64,000 bases of DNA, taken from Propionispora sp. 2/2-37. GTDB taxonomy: Bacteria; Bacillota; Negativicutes; Propionisporales; Propionisporaceae. Positions 25,677-34,133 of the stretch are shown here, one piece after another. The stretch is from positions 1 to 64,000 of the forward strand of contig NZ_CYSP01000002.1 in NCBI RefSeq assembly GCF_001298735.1, given 5' to 3'. Both the position numbers and the translations under genes were made by a program. The notes beneath the pieces are model-generated. The model was not told where the DNA came from. It saw only the letters and a list, made by a program, of their open reading frames with translations, and did not search any database. Within the stretch, counting starts at the first letter, position 1; each line of letters begins with the position of its first letter.

Positions 25677-27965
25677 TTATCTGTCTTTTGCTTTTCGTTT
25701 CATAGCGGGCATTGCTTTTTTTCGTTTTTTATTCCGGGCATAACCCTTGGGTTTTTCGTTTTTCCTGGTCCGGCCCCTCGACTCCTTATCCTTGTCAGGC
25801 CGTTTCCTTTCCAGTTTCTTTTGATGCGACAATTCCGCCAAAGCAAAATCAATGGTCCGCCCTTCGGTATTCACCTTGGTCAGCTTGACCTTAACCACAT
25901 CGCCGATCTGGTATACCTTCCGGGTCCGCTCGCCCAGCAGGGCATACCGTTCCTCCAGATATTGATAGTAGTCGTCATCCATGCTGGAAACATGGACCAG
26001 CCCTTCAATCCCGTTATCCAGTTCGACAAATATACCAAACGCCGTGACGCTGCTGATAATGCCGGTAAACTCGTCCCCCACAAATTGTTCCATGTATTCT
26101 ACTTTTTTTAGATCGACGGTCTCCCGCTCGGCTTCCGCTGCCGCCCGTTCGCGCTCCGAAGAATGAGCGGCGATTTCCGGCAGGACGGCATTCAGTTTTT
26201 CTTTGCGTTTGCCGGTAATACGGCCTCCGGCCAGAAAACTTTCCCGCAAAATACGATGAACAATCAGATCCGGGTAGCGCCGGATAGGGGAAGTGAAATG
26301 GGTATAAAACTCGGCTGCCAGTCCGAAATGGCTTGCCTGCACGGCATCGTAGCGGGCCTGTTTAAGGGACCGGAGCATAACCGTGCTGATAATGCGCTCC
26401 TCCGGCCGTCCGGCAATACGGTTTAATACTTTCTGCAAAGCCATGGGAGTGATTTTATCGGGTTTCCGCAGGCTTTGCCCGAAATTATGCAAGAGCCGGT
26501 TCAGCTTGACCATCTTTTCTTCTTCCGGTTCTTCGTGAATACGGTACAGGCTGGGAATATGCCGGAGGTAAAGATGTTCGGCAACCGTTTCGTTCGCTAC
26601 CAGCATAAATTCTTCAATAATGGATTCCGACAGGGTGCGCACCCGTTTAAGGATATCCAGAGGCCGCCCATTTTCGTCCAGCTTTACCTTAATTTCCGGG
26701 AAGTCAAAATCAATAGCCCCCCGGCGCAGCCGCCTGTTTCTTAAGATATGGCACAACTCCCGCATGTCGTTTAAGGCCGGCAGCAGTTCCTGATATTCTT
26801 CACATAAGGCCGGTTCCTCGTCGACCAGAATTCGGCGGACAAGGGTATAGGATAAACGTCTTTTTACCCGTATGACACTGGGAAAAATATCATAACTTAC
26901 TACCTGCCCGCGCGCGTCAATTTCCATTTGTGCCGTCATAGCCAGCCGGTCCTCGCCGGCGTTCAGGCTGCAGATACCGTTTGACAGCCGCTGGGGAAGC
27001 ATCGGCAGTACCCGGTCGGCCAGATAGACACTGGTGCCGCGTTCCCGGGCCTCCCTGTCAAGCGGCGTATTTTCCCGTACATAGTAGCTGACATCGGCAA
27101 TATGGACTCCCAGCAGATACCTTCCGTTAGGCAGGCGTTCGATATGGACGCCGTCATCCAGATCCTTGGCATCCTCACCGTCAATCGTAACGATGGGCAA
27201 CTGCCGTAAATCGCGCCGTCCGTCAATTTCTTCGGCGCTGATAGCCGCCGGTACCTTCCGGGCGGCCTCTTCTACCTCTGGCGGAAACTCCGTCGGCAGG
27301 TTATGGCTTTTTATAATCGATAGAATTTCAATGCCGCTGTCTCCCTTATTGCCGAGTACTTCGACGACTTTCCCTTCGGCGCTGCGCTTTTTCTCCGGCC
27401 ATTTAATAATCTCCACAACAACTTTATTGCCGTTTTTAGCCTCGCCAAAGTCCTTACGGGCAATAAAAATATCACGGGCAACCCGTCCGTCATCGGGTAT
27501 CAAAAAGCCGTAGCTTTGATTGGCTTCAAACGTACCGACAATGCGGTTATTTGCCCGTTCCAGGATGCGGATGATTTCCCCTTCCCGCCGTTTCCCATCC
27601 TGAGGCTGTCCGTGGTTAAGACGGGCAACCACCCGGTCATTGTGCATGGCAGTCAATAAACCGCCGGGGGGAATAAAAACATCCTTGCCGGGTTCGGAAA
27701 CATCCGGAGCATCAGGGACGACAAAACCAAAGCCTTTACTGCTTAGCGATAAACGGCCAACCACCAGATTCATACGTTCCGGCACGCCGTACTTTCCATA
27801 ACGGGTACGGATAATCAGCGCCGCCTCCTCCAATTCCCGCAAGGCCTCCCAGAAACCGGACATCTCCTCCCCCTGAAGGTCCATTTCACCGGCCAGTTCT
27901 TCCACGGTAAGTGGTTTATAGGCTTCTGTCCGCATAAAGGCAACAATTTTTTCTTTTAAGTCCAT
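25677..27965 (-). CDS. rnr: Ribonuclease R
   Basis: 762 residues. 3'-5' exoribonuclease of the RNB family that degrades structured RNA and, with SmpB-tmRNA, mRNA of stalled ribosomes. Order: N-terminal helix-turn-helix, two cold-shock domains (about 70-210), RNB catalytic domain with the metal-binding D-G-E-D-A-K-D-L-D-D-G-V block (about 255-266), S1 domain (about 620-700) and a lysine-rich tail. ATG follows an AGAGAGGT site. Together with the two genes upstream it forms a short operon (gaps 3 and 10 bases). Usually adjacent to smpB, here separated by the PTS island. Confidence 0.96.
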   Translation of the reverse strand: MDLKEKIVAFMRTEAYKPLTVEELAGEMDLQGEEMSGFWEALRELEEAALIIRTRYGKYGVPERMNLVVGRLSLSSKGFGFVVPDAPDVSEPGKDVFIPPGGLLTAMHNDRVVARLNHGQPQDGKRREGEIIRILERANNRIVGTFEANQSYGFLIPDDGRVARDIFIARKDFGEAKNGNKVVVEIIKWPEKKRSAEGKVVEVLGNKGDSGIEILSIIKSHNLPTEFPPEVEEAARKVPAAISAEEIDGRRDLRQLPIVTIDGEDAKDLDDGVHIERLPNGRYLLGVHIADVSYYVRENTPLDREARERGTSVYLADRVLPMLPQRLSNGICSLNAGEDRLAMTAQMEIDARGQVVSYDIFPSVIRVKRRLSYTLVRRILVDEEPALCEEYQELLPALNDMRELCHILRNRRLRRGAIDFDFPEIKVKLDENGRPLDILKRVRTLSESIIEEFMLVANETVAEHLYLRHIPSLYRIHEEPEEEKMVKLNRLLHNFGQSLRKPDKITPMALQKVLNRIAGRPEERIISTVMLRSLKQARYDAVQASHFGLAAEFYTHFTSPIRRYPDLIVHRILRESFLAGGRITGKRKEKLNAVLPEIAAHSSERERAAAEAERETVDLKKVEYMEQFVGDEFTGIISSVTAFGIFVELDNGIEGLVHVSSMDDDYYQYLEERYALLGERTRKVYQIGDVVKVKLTKVNTEGRTIDFALAELSHQKKLERKRPDKDKESRGRTRKNEKPKGYARNKKRKKAMPAMKRKAKDR

Positions 27966-27968
27966 TGG

Positions 27969-28376
27969 CTACCTCTCTCCTATCACCGCCACAGTAGCTT
28001 TCCCCTCGGCGGTAACGGTTCCATCCGTTAGTGTGATCTTTCCGGTCATTTCATATAGGTTGCCCCGCTTACGGGCGATACATCCGCTGATGGTAAGCGC
28101 CTGACCAATAGGCGTCGGCTGGCGGTAACGCACTTCCAGTCTGGCGGTTACCGCATTTAGGCCTTTACTGTACAAGTAGCGAACCATCGTCTCATCCAGT
28201 AAGGTGCTGATGATCCCGCCATGCAGTATACCGTTATAACTTTGATGTTCTCTTCCGGCAGTAAACTCACTGATATAAGTATCTTTCTCTTCCCGGAAGG
28301 TCATTTTTAAGCCGATCGGATTCTTCTCCCCGCAGGCAAAGCACCAGCTATCTTCGCTATTCCGGCAATCCTCCAT
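27969..28376 (-). CDS. Hotdog-fold thioesterase, PaaI type
   Basis: 135 residues from the ATG at 28376, which follows GAGGTGATAATA; a GTG three codons earlier overlaps that site. The hotdog thioesterase signature is visible as N-G-I-L-H-G-G-I-I-S-T-L-L-D-E-T-M (about residues 48-64), where H-G-G and the acidic residue of D-E-T line the catalytic site. An N-terminal C-F-A-C-G-E-K-N-P-x-G-L motif is shared with one branch of these enzymes. Acts on an unknown acyl-CoA in the cytoplasm. Middle gene between est and rnr. Confidence 0.85.
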   Translation of the reverse strand: MEDCRNSEDSWCFACGEKNPIGLKMTFREEKDTYISEFTAGREHQSYNGILHGGIISTLLDETMVRYLYSKGLNAVTARLEVRYRQPTPIGQALTISGCIARKRGNLYEMTGKITLTDGTVTAEGKATVAVIGER

Positions 28377-28386
28377 TATTATCACC

Positions 28387-29124
28387 TCAACCCTCTTTTG
28401 CTAAAAAGCCGGCCACTTTTTTAAAGACCTGCTCTTTTTCCACATCCAGCGTAATGATATGTCCCGACTTGTCCAGCCAGGTCAGTTCCTTACTGTGACT
28501 GCCTATCCGTTCATAAATATGAAGAGCGCTTTTCGGATTGACGGTATGCTCGTTGCGGGCCTGCATGATCAGCGCCGGTACGGTCACTTGCGGCAGCAAG
28601 CCGTCCACATGTTTAATCAGCTTCAGCAGGCTGGCTAAACTTCTGAGCGGCGTACGGTCATAAGCCACGGAATAAACGGGATCAATTCCGGGCAGCTTAC
28701 GCCTTTTCTTGGGATGATATTTACGAAATGCCCGGTAAACCGGCAATAAATCCAGTCTCTTTTCCGCAATATAGATCGGCGCACACAATGACGCCACTTT
28801 GTGCACCGACTGTTCGGCCGCCAGTTTTAAAGCCAGCAGCCCGCCCATCGACAACCCCACAACTGAAATTTTCCGGCATATCCCCTGCAATAAGTGATAT
28901 CCGTCCAAAACCGATCCATACCATAAATTCCACTCCGTTTTTTCCATCTCTTCCGCACGGGTTCCATGCCCGCATAGCCGGGGGCCTAATACCGTATACC
29001 CGGCAGTCTGCAGATGCTCGCCAAGCAGCTTCATCTCCGACGGCGACCCGGTAAACCCATGGATGACCAGTACCCCGTGTTCTCCCCCCGGCAGGAGAAA
29101 CGCTTCAGCTCCCTTTATGATCAA
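28387..29124 (-). CDS. Carboxylesterase, Est30 family
   Basis: 245 residues, TTG start at 29124 preceded by GGAGGGAATGCACCA. Alpha/beta hydrolase with oxyanion block H-G-F-T-G-S-P, nucleophile G-L-S-M-G-G (serine near residue 95) and catalytic histidine in S-G-H-I-I-T-L-D. Cleaves small carboxylic esters or monoglycerides. In Est30-type enzymes the catalytic Asp precedes an x-x-x-N-P motif; here the aligned stretch reads Q-A-R-N-E-H-T-V-N-P, so a glutamate seems to stand in its place. In many Firmicutes this gene lies between secG and rnr, as here. Confidence 0.9.
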   Translation of the reverse strand: MIIKGAEAFLLPGGEHGVLVIHGFTGSPSEMKLLGEHLQTAGYTVLGPRLCGHGTRAEEMEKTEWNLWYGSVLDGYHLLQGICRKISVVGLSMGGLLALKLAAEQSVHKVASLCAPIYIAEKRLDLLPVYRAFRKYHPKKRRKLPGIDPVYSVAYDRTPLRSLASLLKLIKHVDGLLPQVTVPALIMQARNEHTVNPKSALHIYERIGSHSKELTWLDKSGHIITLDVEKEQVFKKVAGFLAKEG

Positions 29125-29155
29125 TGGTGCATTCCCTCCATATATAGCACAGCGA

Positions 29156-29210
29156 ATAAAATGGTATACCTATGCTTTCCAGTATGATTATTAACTATTA
29201 TACCATTTTA
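29156..29210. repeat. 12-bp inverted repeat in the est promoter region
   Basis: TAAAATGGTATA (29156-29167) and TATACCATTTTA (29199-29210) are exact reverse complements 31 bases apart. The second arm contains a -10-like TATAAT on the minus strand, so it may be an operator for the est-thioesterase-rnr operon. Confidence 0.55.
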
Positions 29211-29226
29211 CGGAAGTGCCTTAAAA

Positions 29227-29259
29227 GAAAAAAACATCAGACGGAACCCGTCTGATGTT
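29227..29259 (-). terminator. Terminator of the microcompartment-proximal secG
   Basis: AACATCAGACGG (29233-29244) pairs exactly with CCGTCTGATGTT (29248-29259); the minus strand continues into a run of seven T. Confidence 0.9.
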
Positions 29260-29297
29260 CACCGGCAAGGTTATGTACTGATAAAAAGTCTACCCGG

Positions 29298-29525
29298 TTA
29301 GGATATCCTGGCCAAAACCAGGGTAATGATACCGAATAAAACACCCAGTATCATGGTCAGTCTGGCTAATTGTTCGTCAAGCCCTTTTCGGCGGCCGCCA
29401 AATATGGTATCCGCCCCCCCGGCGATGGAGCCGGACAAACCGGCGCTTTTGCCTGGCTGCAGTACAACCGTGATAATTAAAGCGATTGAAATTATTGCGT
29501 CGATGATCATTAACGCTGTAACCAT
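29298..29525 (-). CDS. secG: Preprotein translocase subunit SecG, copy 1
   Basis: 75 residues from the ATG at 29525 (AGAGGTG about 9 bases upstream; a GTG three codons earlier overlaps that site). Small membrane subunit of SecYEG with two membrane helices, around the family block G-K-S-A-G-L-S-G-S-I-A-G-G and F-G-G-R-R-K-G-L-D-E. It lies at the 3' end of the microcompartment operon and has its own terminator. A second secG of the same length is at 50217-50444; they are clearly paralogous but diverged. Confidence 0.93.
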   Translation of the reverse strand: MVTALMIIDAIISIALIITVVLQPGKSAGLSGSIAGGADTIFGGRRKGLDEQLARLTMILGVLFGIITLVLARIS

Positions 29526-29610
29526 TATCTTCACGCACCTCTTTGCCTATTTTCACACTAATCCGCTTTGTTTATTGTATCACAAACAAAACAGCCTTGG
29601 CAATCCCGGA

Positions 29611-31050
29611 TCAGACAATGGAAAATCCGTCAACCAGCACGCAGCGTCTAGCCCGGGTAAAGCTGCGCGGCGAAGTCAGTCCCTCCCCGGTAGGTCCGGC
29701 AATGGTGAAAGTGCAGTACCCTTCTCCGCCTACACCGATTCCGGCATACGACGGTGCGTTTTTAACGAAAATCGTGGTGTCAATGGCTCTGGCCATTCTG
29801 GTTAAATGATCCACATTTTTCGAATGCATCACCGCCGTATGCCGGTTGCCGTGTTCCACCCTGACCGCCAGTTCAATGGCGGCGTCGACATCCTTGACCT
29901 GTACTACCGGCAATACCGGCATCATCAGTTCTTCCAGGACAAACGGATGATCGGCCTCCGCTTCGCAAAGGATCACACGGATATCATCCTTAACCGTAAC
30001 TCCGATCTTGCTTAAAATGCATTGCGCCGATTTCCCGACATAGTCTTTATTAATACCGTAGGTCCGTTTGGTTTTTGCCGTACAACCCTCGGCCATCTTC
30101 TCTTCCTTGACCGTCAGCAGAAGATTAACCAGCTCTGCCGTCTGCTGCGGCGTAATCTTGTAAGCGCCGTTGCGCACCATGTAGTCCATCAGCCGGTCGG
30201 CAATGGAACCGACGGCAATGACTTCCTTTTCGGCAATGCACGGCAGATTGTTGTCAAAAGAACAACCGGCCACAATATCCTTTGCCGCCTTTTCCAGGTC
30301 GGCGGTCTCATCGACAACCGCCGGCGGATTGCCGGCCCCGGCACCAATGGCCTTTTTGCCGGAAGACAATACGGCCTTCACAACACCGGGGCCGCCGGTT
30401 GCCACCAGCATATTGACATCGGGATGCTTCATCATGGCATTGGCAACCGCAATCGACGGATTATATACCGTTGTCAGCAAATTAGGCGGGCCGCCGGCCT
30501 CCACCAGGGCTTTATTTAATAACTGAATGGTCCAGATGGATGTATTTTTTGCCGTCGGGTGGGGGCTGAAAAATACGGCGTTACCGGCCGCAATCATGCC
30601 AATCCCGTTGCAAATGAGGGTTTCCGTAGGATTGGTAGTCGGCGTAATGGCGCCGATAACCCCGTACGGTCCCATCTCTACCAGGGTAAGCCCGCAGTCT
30701 CCGCTCCAGGCCCGTGTTTTCAAATCTTCGGTCCCCGGTGTTTTCAGCGCCGCCGTCCGGTTTTTGATAACTTTGTCGCTGTAACGGCCCATGCCGGACT
30801 CGGTTACCGCCATCTCAGCCATAATCTCGGCATGATCATAAGCCGTTTTGCGCATAGCCCCGACCAGCTGCTCCCGCTTCTCCAGCGGCAAGGCCCGCAA
30901 GCTCTGATACGCTTTTCTGGCCGCCGCAACCGCTCCGTCAATGGAATCAAATACGCCATAATGTTCCGGTACGGCGGCAGCCTGCCCCTGCTGCATTTGG
31001 GCAATGACCTGCGCCGTGATTTTAGCAATCAATTCCTGTTCCTGTATCAT
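29611..31050 (-). CDS. pduP: CoA-acylating aldehyde dehydrogenase, PduP type
   Basis: 479 residues. Converts propionaldehyde (or 3-hydroxypropionaldehyde) with CoA and NAD to the acyl-CoA inside the microcompartment. The N-terminal 18 residues (E-L-I-A-K-I-T-A-Q-V-I-A-Q-M) form an amphipathic encapsulation helix; a linker leads to the aldehyde-dehydrogenase fold with S-P-H-P-T-A-K-N and the catalytic cysteine in A-G-C-S-F-D-N-N-L-P-C (about residue 270-280). Last gene of the pdu-like operon, 25 bases after pduO. EutE is the close relative; operon context favours PduP. Confidence 0.94.
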   Translation of the reverse strand: MIQEQELIAKITAQVIAQMQQGQAAAVPEHYGVFDSIDGAVAAARKAYQSLRALPLEKREQLVGAMRKTAYDHAEIMAEMAVTESGMGRYSDKVIKNRTAALKTPGTEDLKTRAWSGDCGLTLVEMGPYGVIGAITPTTNPTETLICNGIGMIAAGNAVFFSPHPTAKNTSIWTIQLLNKALVEAGGPPNLLTTVYNPSIAVANAMMKHPDVNMLVATGGPGVVKAVLSSGKKAIGAGAGNPPAVVDETADLEKAAKDIVAGCSFDNNLPCIAEKEVIAVGSIADRLMDYMVRNGAYKITPQQTAELVNLLLTVKEEKMAEGCTAKTKRTYGINKDYVGKSAQCILSKIGVTVKDDIRVILCEAEADHPFVLEELMMPVLPVVQVKDVDAAIELAVRVEHGNRHTAVMHSKNVDHLTRMARAIDTTIFVKNAPSYAGIGVGGEGYCTFTIAGPTGEGLTSPRSFTRARRCVLVDGFSIV

Positions 31051-31075
31051 ATCCTGTGTTTCCCCCTTTACACGG

Positions 31076-32062
31076 TTACTGGAGAGCCGTCAGACCGGCT
31101 TTTGCCACCAGCACGTCTTCCTGCACCAATCCGCCGCTTACGCCAAACCCGCCGACCACCATCCCGCTCTCCCGAATCGGCACACCGCCGCCAAATACAA
31201 TCAGCCGGCCGCCAGCCGCCGTATGTAAACCATACAAAGGTTTTCCCGGCACTGCCAATTCTGCGGCTTGCTCGGTGGACATTTTTAGTGCGGCCGCCGT
31301 ATAGGCTTTATCTAAGGATAAGGCAATGCTGGCCAGCAGTGATCCGTCCATGCGCTGCTGAGCCACCGGATTGCCCCCTTCATCCACTACACTCATAACC
31401 ATAGGTACACCAATCTCCAAGGCCTTATATTCAGCCGCCTCCATAATCCGCTTCGCCCGTTCCAGCACCCTGCCGGCCCGGCAGCCCCGGCCGGCTTGTT
31501 TATCCTGTAAAGCCCGGCGCACGCCGGCCGTAACTTTTGCAACCAAATCCTGCTGTTCCACACAGCGTGCCAGAACGAATAAAAAATCAGACAGCCGGTT
31601 TAGATACAAGGCTACCATTTCCGGAACCGCCTTGCTGCGATGCAGCCGGACGGTACAGCGTTCGGCGCGGCGGACTATCGTTCTGGCCAGGTCAAGGGCC
31701 GCACTGGCCGGACACCCGCCCGGCGTTACAAAATATTTCTGCGGAATTCTTTGCTTTTCCAGTTCATCAATCCAGCGCTCCAGATTGGCCACATGGGTCT
31801 GGCTGATCCGGTAAACCGCTTCATTTTCCGGCAAATCAGTGGCTAAATCGGCATTCAGGTCAATGAGCTCAACCTGAATGCGCTGCAGCATGGCTTCTGT
31901 TTTGGCACAAGTAAGCAGCGATTTAGCCAGGCCCATAGCCGAATTAGCCTCGTCAACCGTGCCGTAGGCATCCACCCGCACATCGTCCTTCCATACCCGT
32001 TGCCGGCTTAACAGACTGGTTTGACCGGCGTCACCGGTTTTCGTATACACCTTCATGCTCAT
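31076..32062 (-). CDS. pduO: ATP:cob(I)alamin adenosyltransferase with HbpS-like domain
   Basis: 328 residues. Residues 1-170 are the PduO-type adenosyltransferase (K-V-Y-T-K-T-G-D-A-G-Q-T, V-D-E-A-N-S, R-L-S-D-F-L-F-V-L-A-R) that makes adenosylcobalamin for the diol dehydratase. Residues about 195-328 are a C-terminal HbpS/DUF336 domain as in Salmonella PduO, of unsettled role (haem or flavin binding has been proposed for the family). ATG overlaps the pduN stop by 4 bases. The two-domain form is the usual one in microcompartment loci. Confidence 0.95.
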   Translation of the reverse strand: MSMKVYTKTGDAGQTSLLSRQRVWKDDVRVDAYGTVDEANSAMGLAKSLLTCAKTEAMLQRIQVELIDLNADLATDLPENEAVYRISQTHVANLERWIDELEKQRIPQKYFVTPGGCPASAALDLARTIVRRAERCTVRLHRSKAVPEMVALYLNRLSDFLFVLARCVEQQDLVAKVTAGVRRALQDKQAGRGCRAGRVLERAKRIMEAAEYKALEIGVPMVMSVVDEGGNPVAQQRMDGSLLASIALSLDKAYTAAALKMSTEQAAELAVPGKPLYGLHTAAGGRLIVFGGGVPIRESGMVVGGFGVSGGLVQEDVLVAKAGLTALQ

Positions 32063-32346
32063 GGCTCCTTAAGCAAATCTCGATTGACTTCCATGGTGTC
32101 AATAATACCGATAATGGCAGCATCAACCGCAGCCTCCGGGTTCCCCACCACATACCTGGCCGAACTTCCGCCGACAACCAGTACCTGCTCGCCGGTACCG
32201 GCACCGATAGCGTCCACGGCGACCACCGGTATGCATTCCTTGTGTTTGGTAAAACTAACCGGCTGGACAATCAGCAGTTTACTGCCGGTAAGGCTCTGAT
32301 CTTTTGGTGTAGCCACCAGCGTTCCGATTACAGTACCCACCCACAT
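32059..32346 (-). CDS. pduN: Microcompartment vertex protein (BMC-P)
   Basis: 95 residues, EutN/CcmL family. Pentamers of this protein cap the vertices of the shell. Characteristic opening M-W-V-G-T-V-I-G-T-L-V-A-T-x-K and G-A-G-x-G-E-x-V-L-V-V-x-G-S-S-A-R. It is the only BMC-P gene seen in the window. Lies between the flavoprotein gene (29 bases) and pduO (4-base overlap). Confidence 0.95.
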   Translation of the reverse strand: MWVGTVIGTLVATPKDQSLTGSKLLIVQPVSFTKHKECIPVVAVDAIGAGTGEQVLVVGGSSARYVVGNPEAAVDAAIIGIIDTMEVNRDLLKEP

Positions 32347-32375
32347 GACTGCACCGCTCCTCTATACATACTCTG

Positions 32376-33149
32376 TTATTTCCGAACCAGCTCCAGGCCA
32401 TAATCCCTGGCAAGATCACGCGCCAGCGGAGTGATAATGGCTGCAGCGGGAATCATGATCTGCCGGCAGCCGCTATGGAAAGCAGCCTTTACCGCCGGCG
32501 CATCGATAACCGTTTTTTTACTCTTGGCTGCCAAGAAGCATTCTTGCGGCCGGGTTCCCCAGATCGTCTGGCAGGCATTGGCCAGACCTTCAACCGGAAC
32601 CAGAACCACGCCATAGCTTTCCAGTTTTTTTAAATTTGCCTGCAGCGCCTGCATAAGAGCAGGCGCCGGCTGCCCCATTTGCAGTTTGCACCGCGACGCA
32701 TCCCGGGGATCGGCCGCATTATAGGCCGCTATCACCGGCTTTCCCGTCATCAACCGCTGCATAATCATGGTGGAGGCCAGCGAATCGGCTAAGGTATTGG
32801 CTACTTTAGCGGCCGTATTCTGCGTCAGCACCGGCACCACCAGCACGGCCGCTTCTCTGACCTCCTTGCCCGGATACCGGTCCTGAACCGTTACAATCGG
32901 AATGTCACTTCCCAGCGCGGCCTGCACCGTTTCCCTGCCAATGATTTTTTCAGCCGCCGGTGACAAAACAACCGTGACTGCCGCTCCCAGGGCCTGAAGT
33001 CTGTTTACTTCCTCCAGACCTGTTTCCATTCCGATAGAACCTCCGGTAAACAGGGCAAGTACTTTTTTTTGTCCATTGCCGCTGTCCCGGGACCGCAAAC
33101 GGTTCATTACCTCCCGGGTAACCCTTTCAATGATGTGTTCACGTTCCAC
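32376..33149 (-). CDS. Microcompartment-associated flavoprotein with encapsulation-like N terminus
   Basis: 257 residues. The body has the Flavoprotein-family fold (as in dipicolinate synthase subunit B or phosphopantothenoylcysteine decarboxylase): V-L-A-L-F-T-G-G-S-I-G, V-V-L-S-P-A-A-E, and a central V-P-V-L-T-Q-N-T-A-A-K-V-A-N block. The first 20 residues (H-I-I-E-R-V-T-R-E-V-M-N-R-L) form the short amphipathic helix typical of enzymes targeted to microcompartments. Homologues occur in several Firmicute microcompartment loci, but I know of no proven reaction. Located between pduL (4 bases) and pduN. Could maintain cofactor redox state, for example cobalamin reduction for PduO. Confidence 0.8.
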   Translation of the reverse strand: MEREHIIERVTREVMNRLRSRDSGNGQKKVLALFTGGSIGMETGLEEVNRLQALGAAVTVVLSPAAEKIIGRETVQAALGSDIPIVTVQDRYPGKEVREAAVLVVPVLTQNTAAKVANTLADSLASTMIMQRLMTGKPVIAAYNAADPRDASRCKLQMGQPAPALMQALQANLKKLESYGVVLVPVEGLANACQTIWGTRPQECFLAAKSKKTVIDAPAVKAAFHSGCRQIMIPAAAIITPLARDLARDYGLELVRK

Positions 33150-33153
33150 ACCT

Positions 33154-33816
33154 TTATGCCTCCTTATGCCGAACCAAAACGACCTCGTCTTTGTTTTTTA
33201 ATCCGACAGCGTTGGCTTCATCCGTATCAATATGAAATTCCAGCCGGGAAGAAGGGCTGACCCGTACCAGCACATTATGGTAAATGCCTCCCCGCTCCCC
33301 CCGTATCTCCACCGCTACCCGGTCATTGTCCTTCACGCCAAACCGGCGAGCGTCATCGGTATGCATATGGATATGCCTGGCTGCGCAAATAACGCCCTCG
33401 GTCAGGGTGACGGCCCCGCAGGAACCGACCACAACAATCCCGGACGAATTTTGGACATCCCCCGAATCACGCAGGGGAGGCGTAATGCCTAAGCTGAAAC
33501 CGTCACTGCGGGATATTTCCACCTGGGTGGCCTTACGCACAGGCCCCAGTACCCGCACTCCCCGAATGACCCCCTTCGGGCCGACTAACGTCACGGTCTC
33601 CGCTGCCGCAAATTGTCCGGTCTGAGACAGTTCCTTCTGGGGCGTCAGTGTATGTCCGCAGCCGAATAAACTATCCAGATGCCCGGCAGAGAGGTGGATA
33701 TGGCGGCTGGATATCCCCACCGGAATGGCCAAATTTCCGGCTTCCTGCCGTTTATATTCAGCCAGTGCGGCCACGACCTGTTCCACAACCCGGGCAATCA
33801 TCTGCTGTTGCATCAT
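33154..33816 (-). CDS. pduL: Phosphate propanoyltransferase
   Basis: About 220 residues. Converts propionyl-CoA and phosphate to propionyl phosphate, recycling CoA inside the shell. The two PduL domains carry the zinc-binding histidines in S-S-R-H-I-H-L-S and A-R-H-I-H-M, and E-F-H-I-D-T-D-E-A-N-A closes the second domain. The first 20 residues are an encapsulation helix (I-A-R-V-V-E-Q-V-V-A-A-L). Three consecutive possible starts (GTG, ATG, ATG at 33819, 33816, 33813) follow GAGGTG; an ATG is preferred. Confidence 0.95.
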   Translation of the reverse strand: MMQQQMIARVVEQVVAALAEYKRQEAGNLAIPVGISSRHIHLSAGHLDSLFGCGHTLTPQKELSQTGQFAAAETVTLVGPKGVIRGVRVLGPVRKATQVEISRSDGFSLGITPPLRDSGDVQNSSGIVVVGSCGAVTLTEGVICAARHIHMHTDDARRFGVKDNDRVAVEIRGERGGIYHNVLVRVSPSSRLEFHIDTDEANAVGLKNKDEVVLVRHKEA

Positions 33817-33854
33817 CACACCTCATTCTGTCAGCATAATCTAATCCTGCCGTC

Positions 33855-34133
33855 CTAACCCAGCTTAGGAAGAATTTTTTCAATATCGCTGTGCGGCCGG
33901 GGAATGACATGTACGGAAATTAATTCGCCAACCCGTTGGGCCGCTGCTGCGCCGGTGTCGGTAGCGGCCTTTACCGCCCCTACATCGCCTCTTACCATGA
34001 CGGTGACCAGTCCGGAACCGATTTTTTCATAGCCGACCAAGCTCACATTCGCAGCCTTCACCATGGCATCCGCTGCTTCAATAGCCCCCACCAATCCTTT
34101 TGTTTCTACCATACCCAATGCTTCGCCACTCAT
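33855..34133 (-). CDS. pduJ: Microcompartment shell hexamer protein, PduJ-like
   Basis: 92 residues, a single BMC domain (PF00936). Opens [19 protein letters not shown] and contains the pore-lining segment K-I-G-S-G-L-V, so a PduA/PduJ-type diol pore. It differs from the pduA copy at 40742-41020 at only about a dozen positions, clearly a within-operon duplication. ATG overlaps the pduK stop by 4 bases. Confidence 0.95.
   Translation of the reverse strand: MSGEALGMVETKGLVGAIEAADAMVKAANVSLVGYEKIGSGLVTVMVRGDVGAVKAATDTGAAAAQRVGELISVHVIPRPHSDIEKILPKLG

Noticed and set aside
30559..31398. 279-codon plus-strand frame opposite pduP and pduO
   Set aside because: Antisense to two confidently identified genes, with high arginine/proline/histidine typical of shadow frames in GC-rich DNA.
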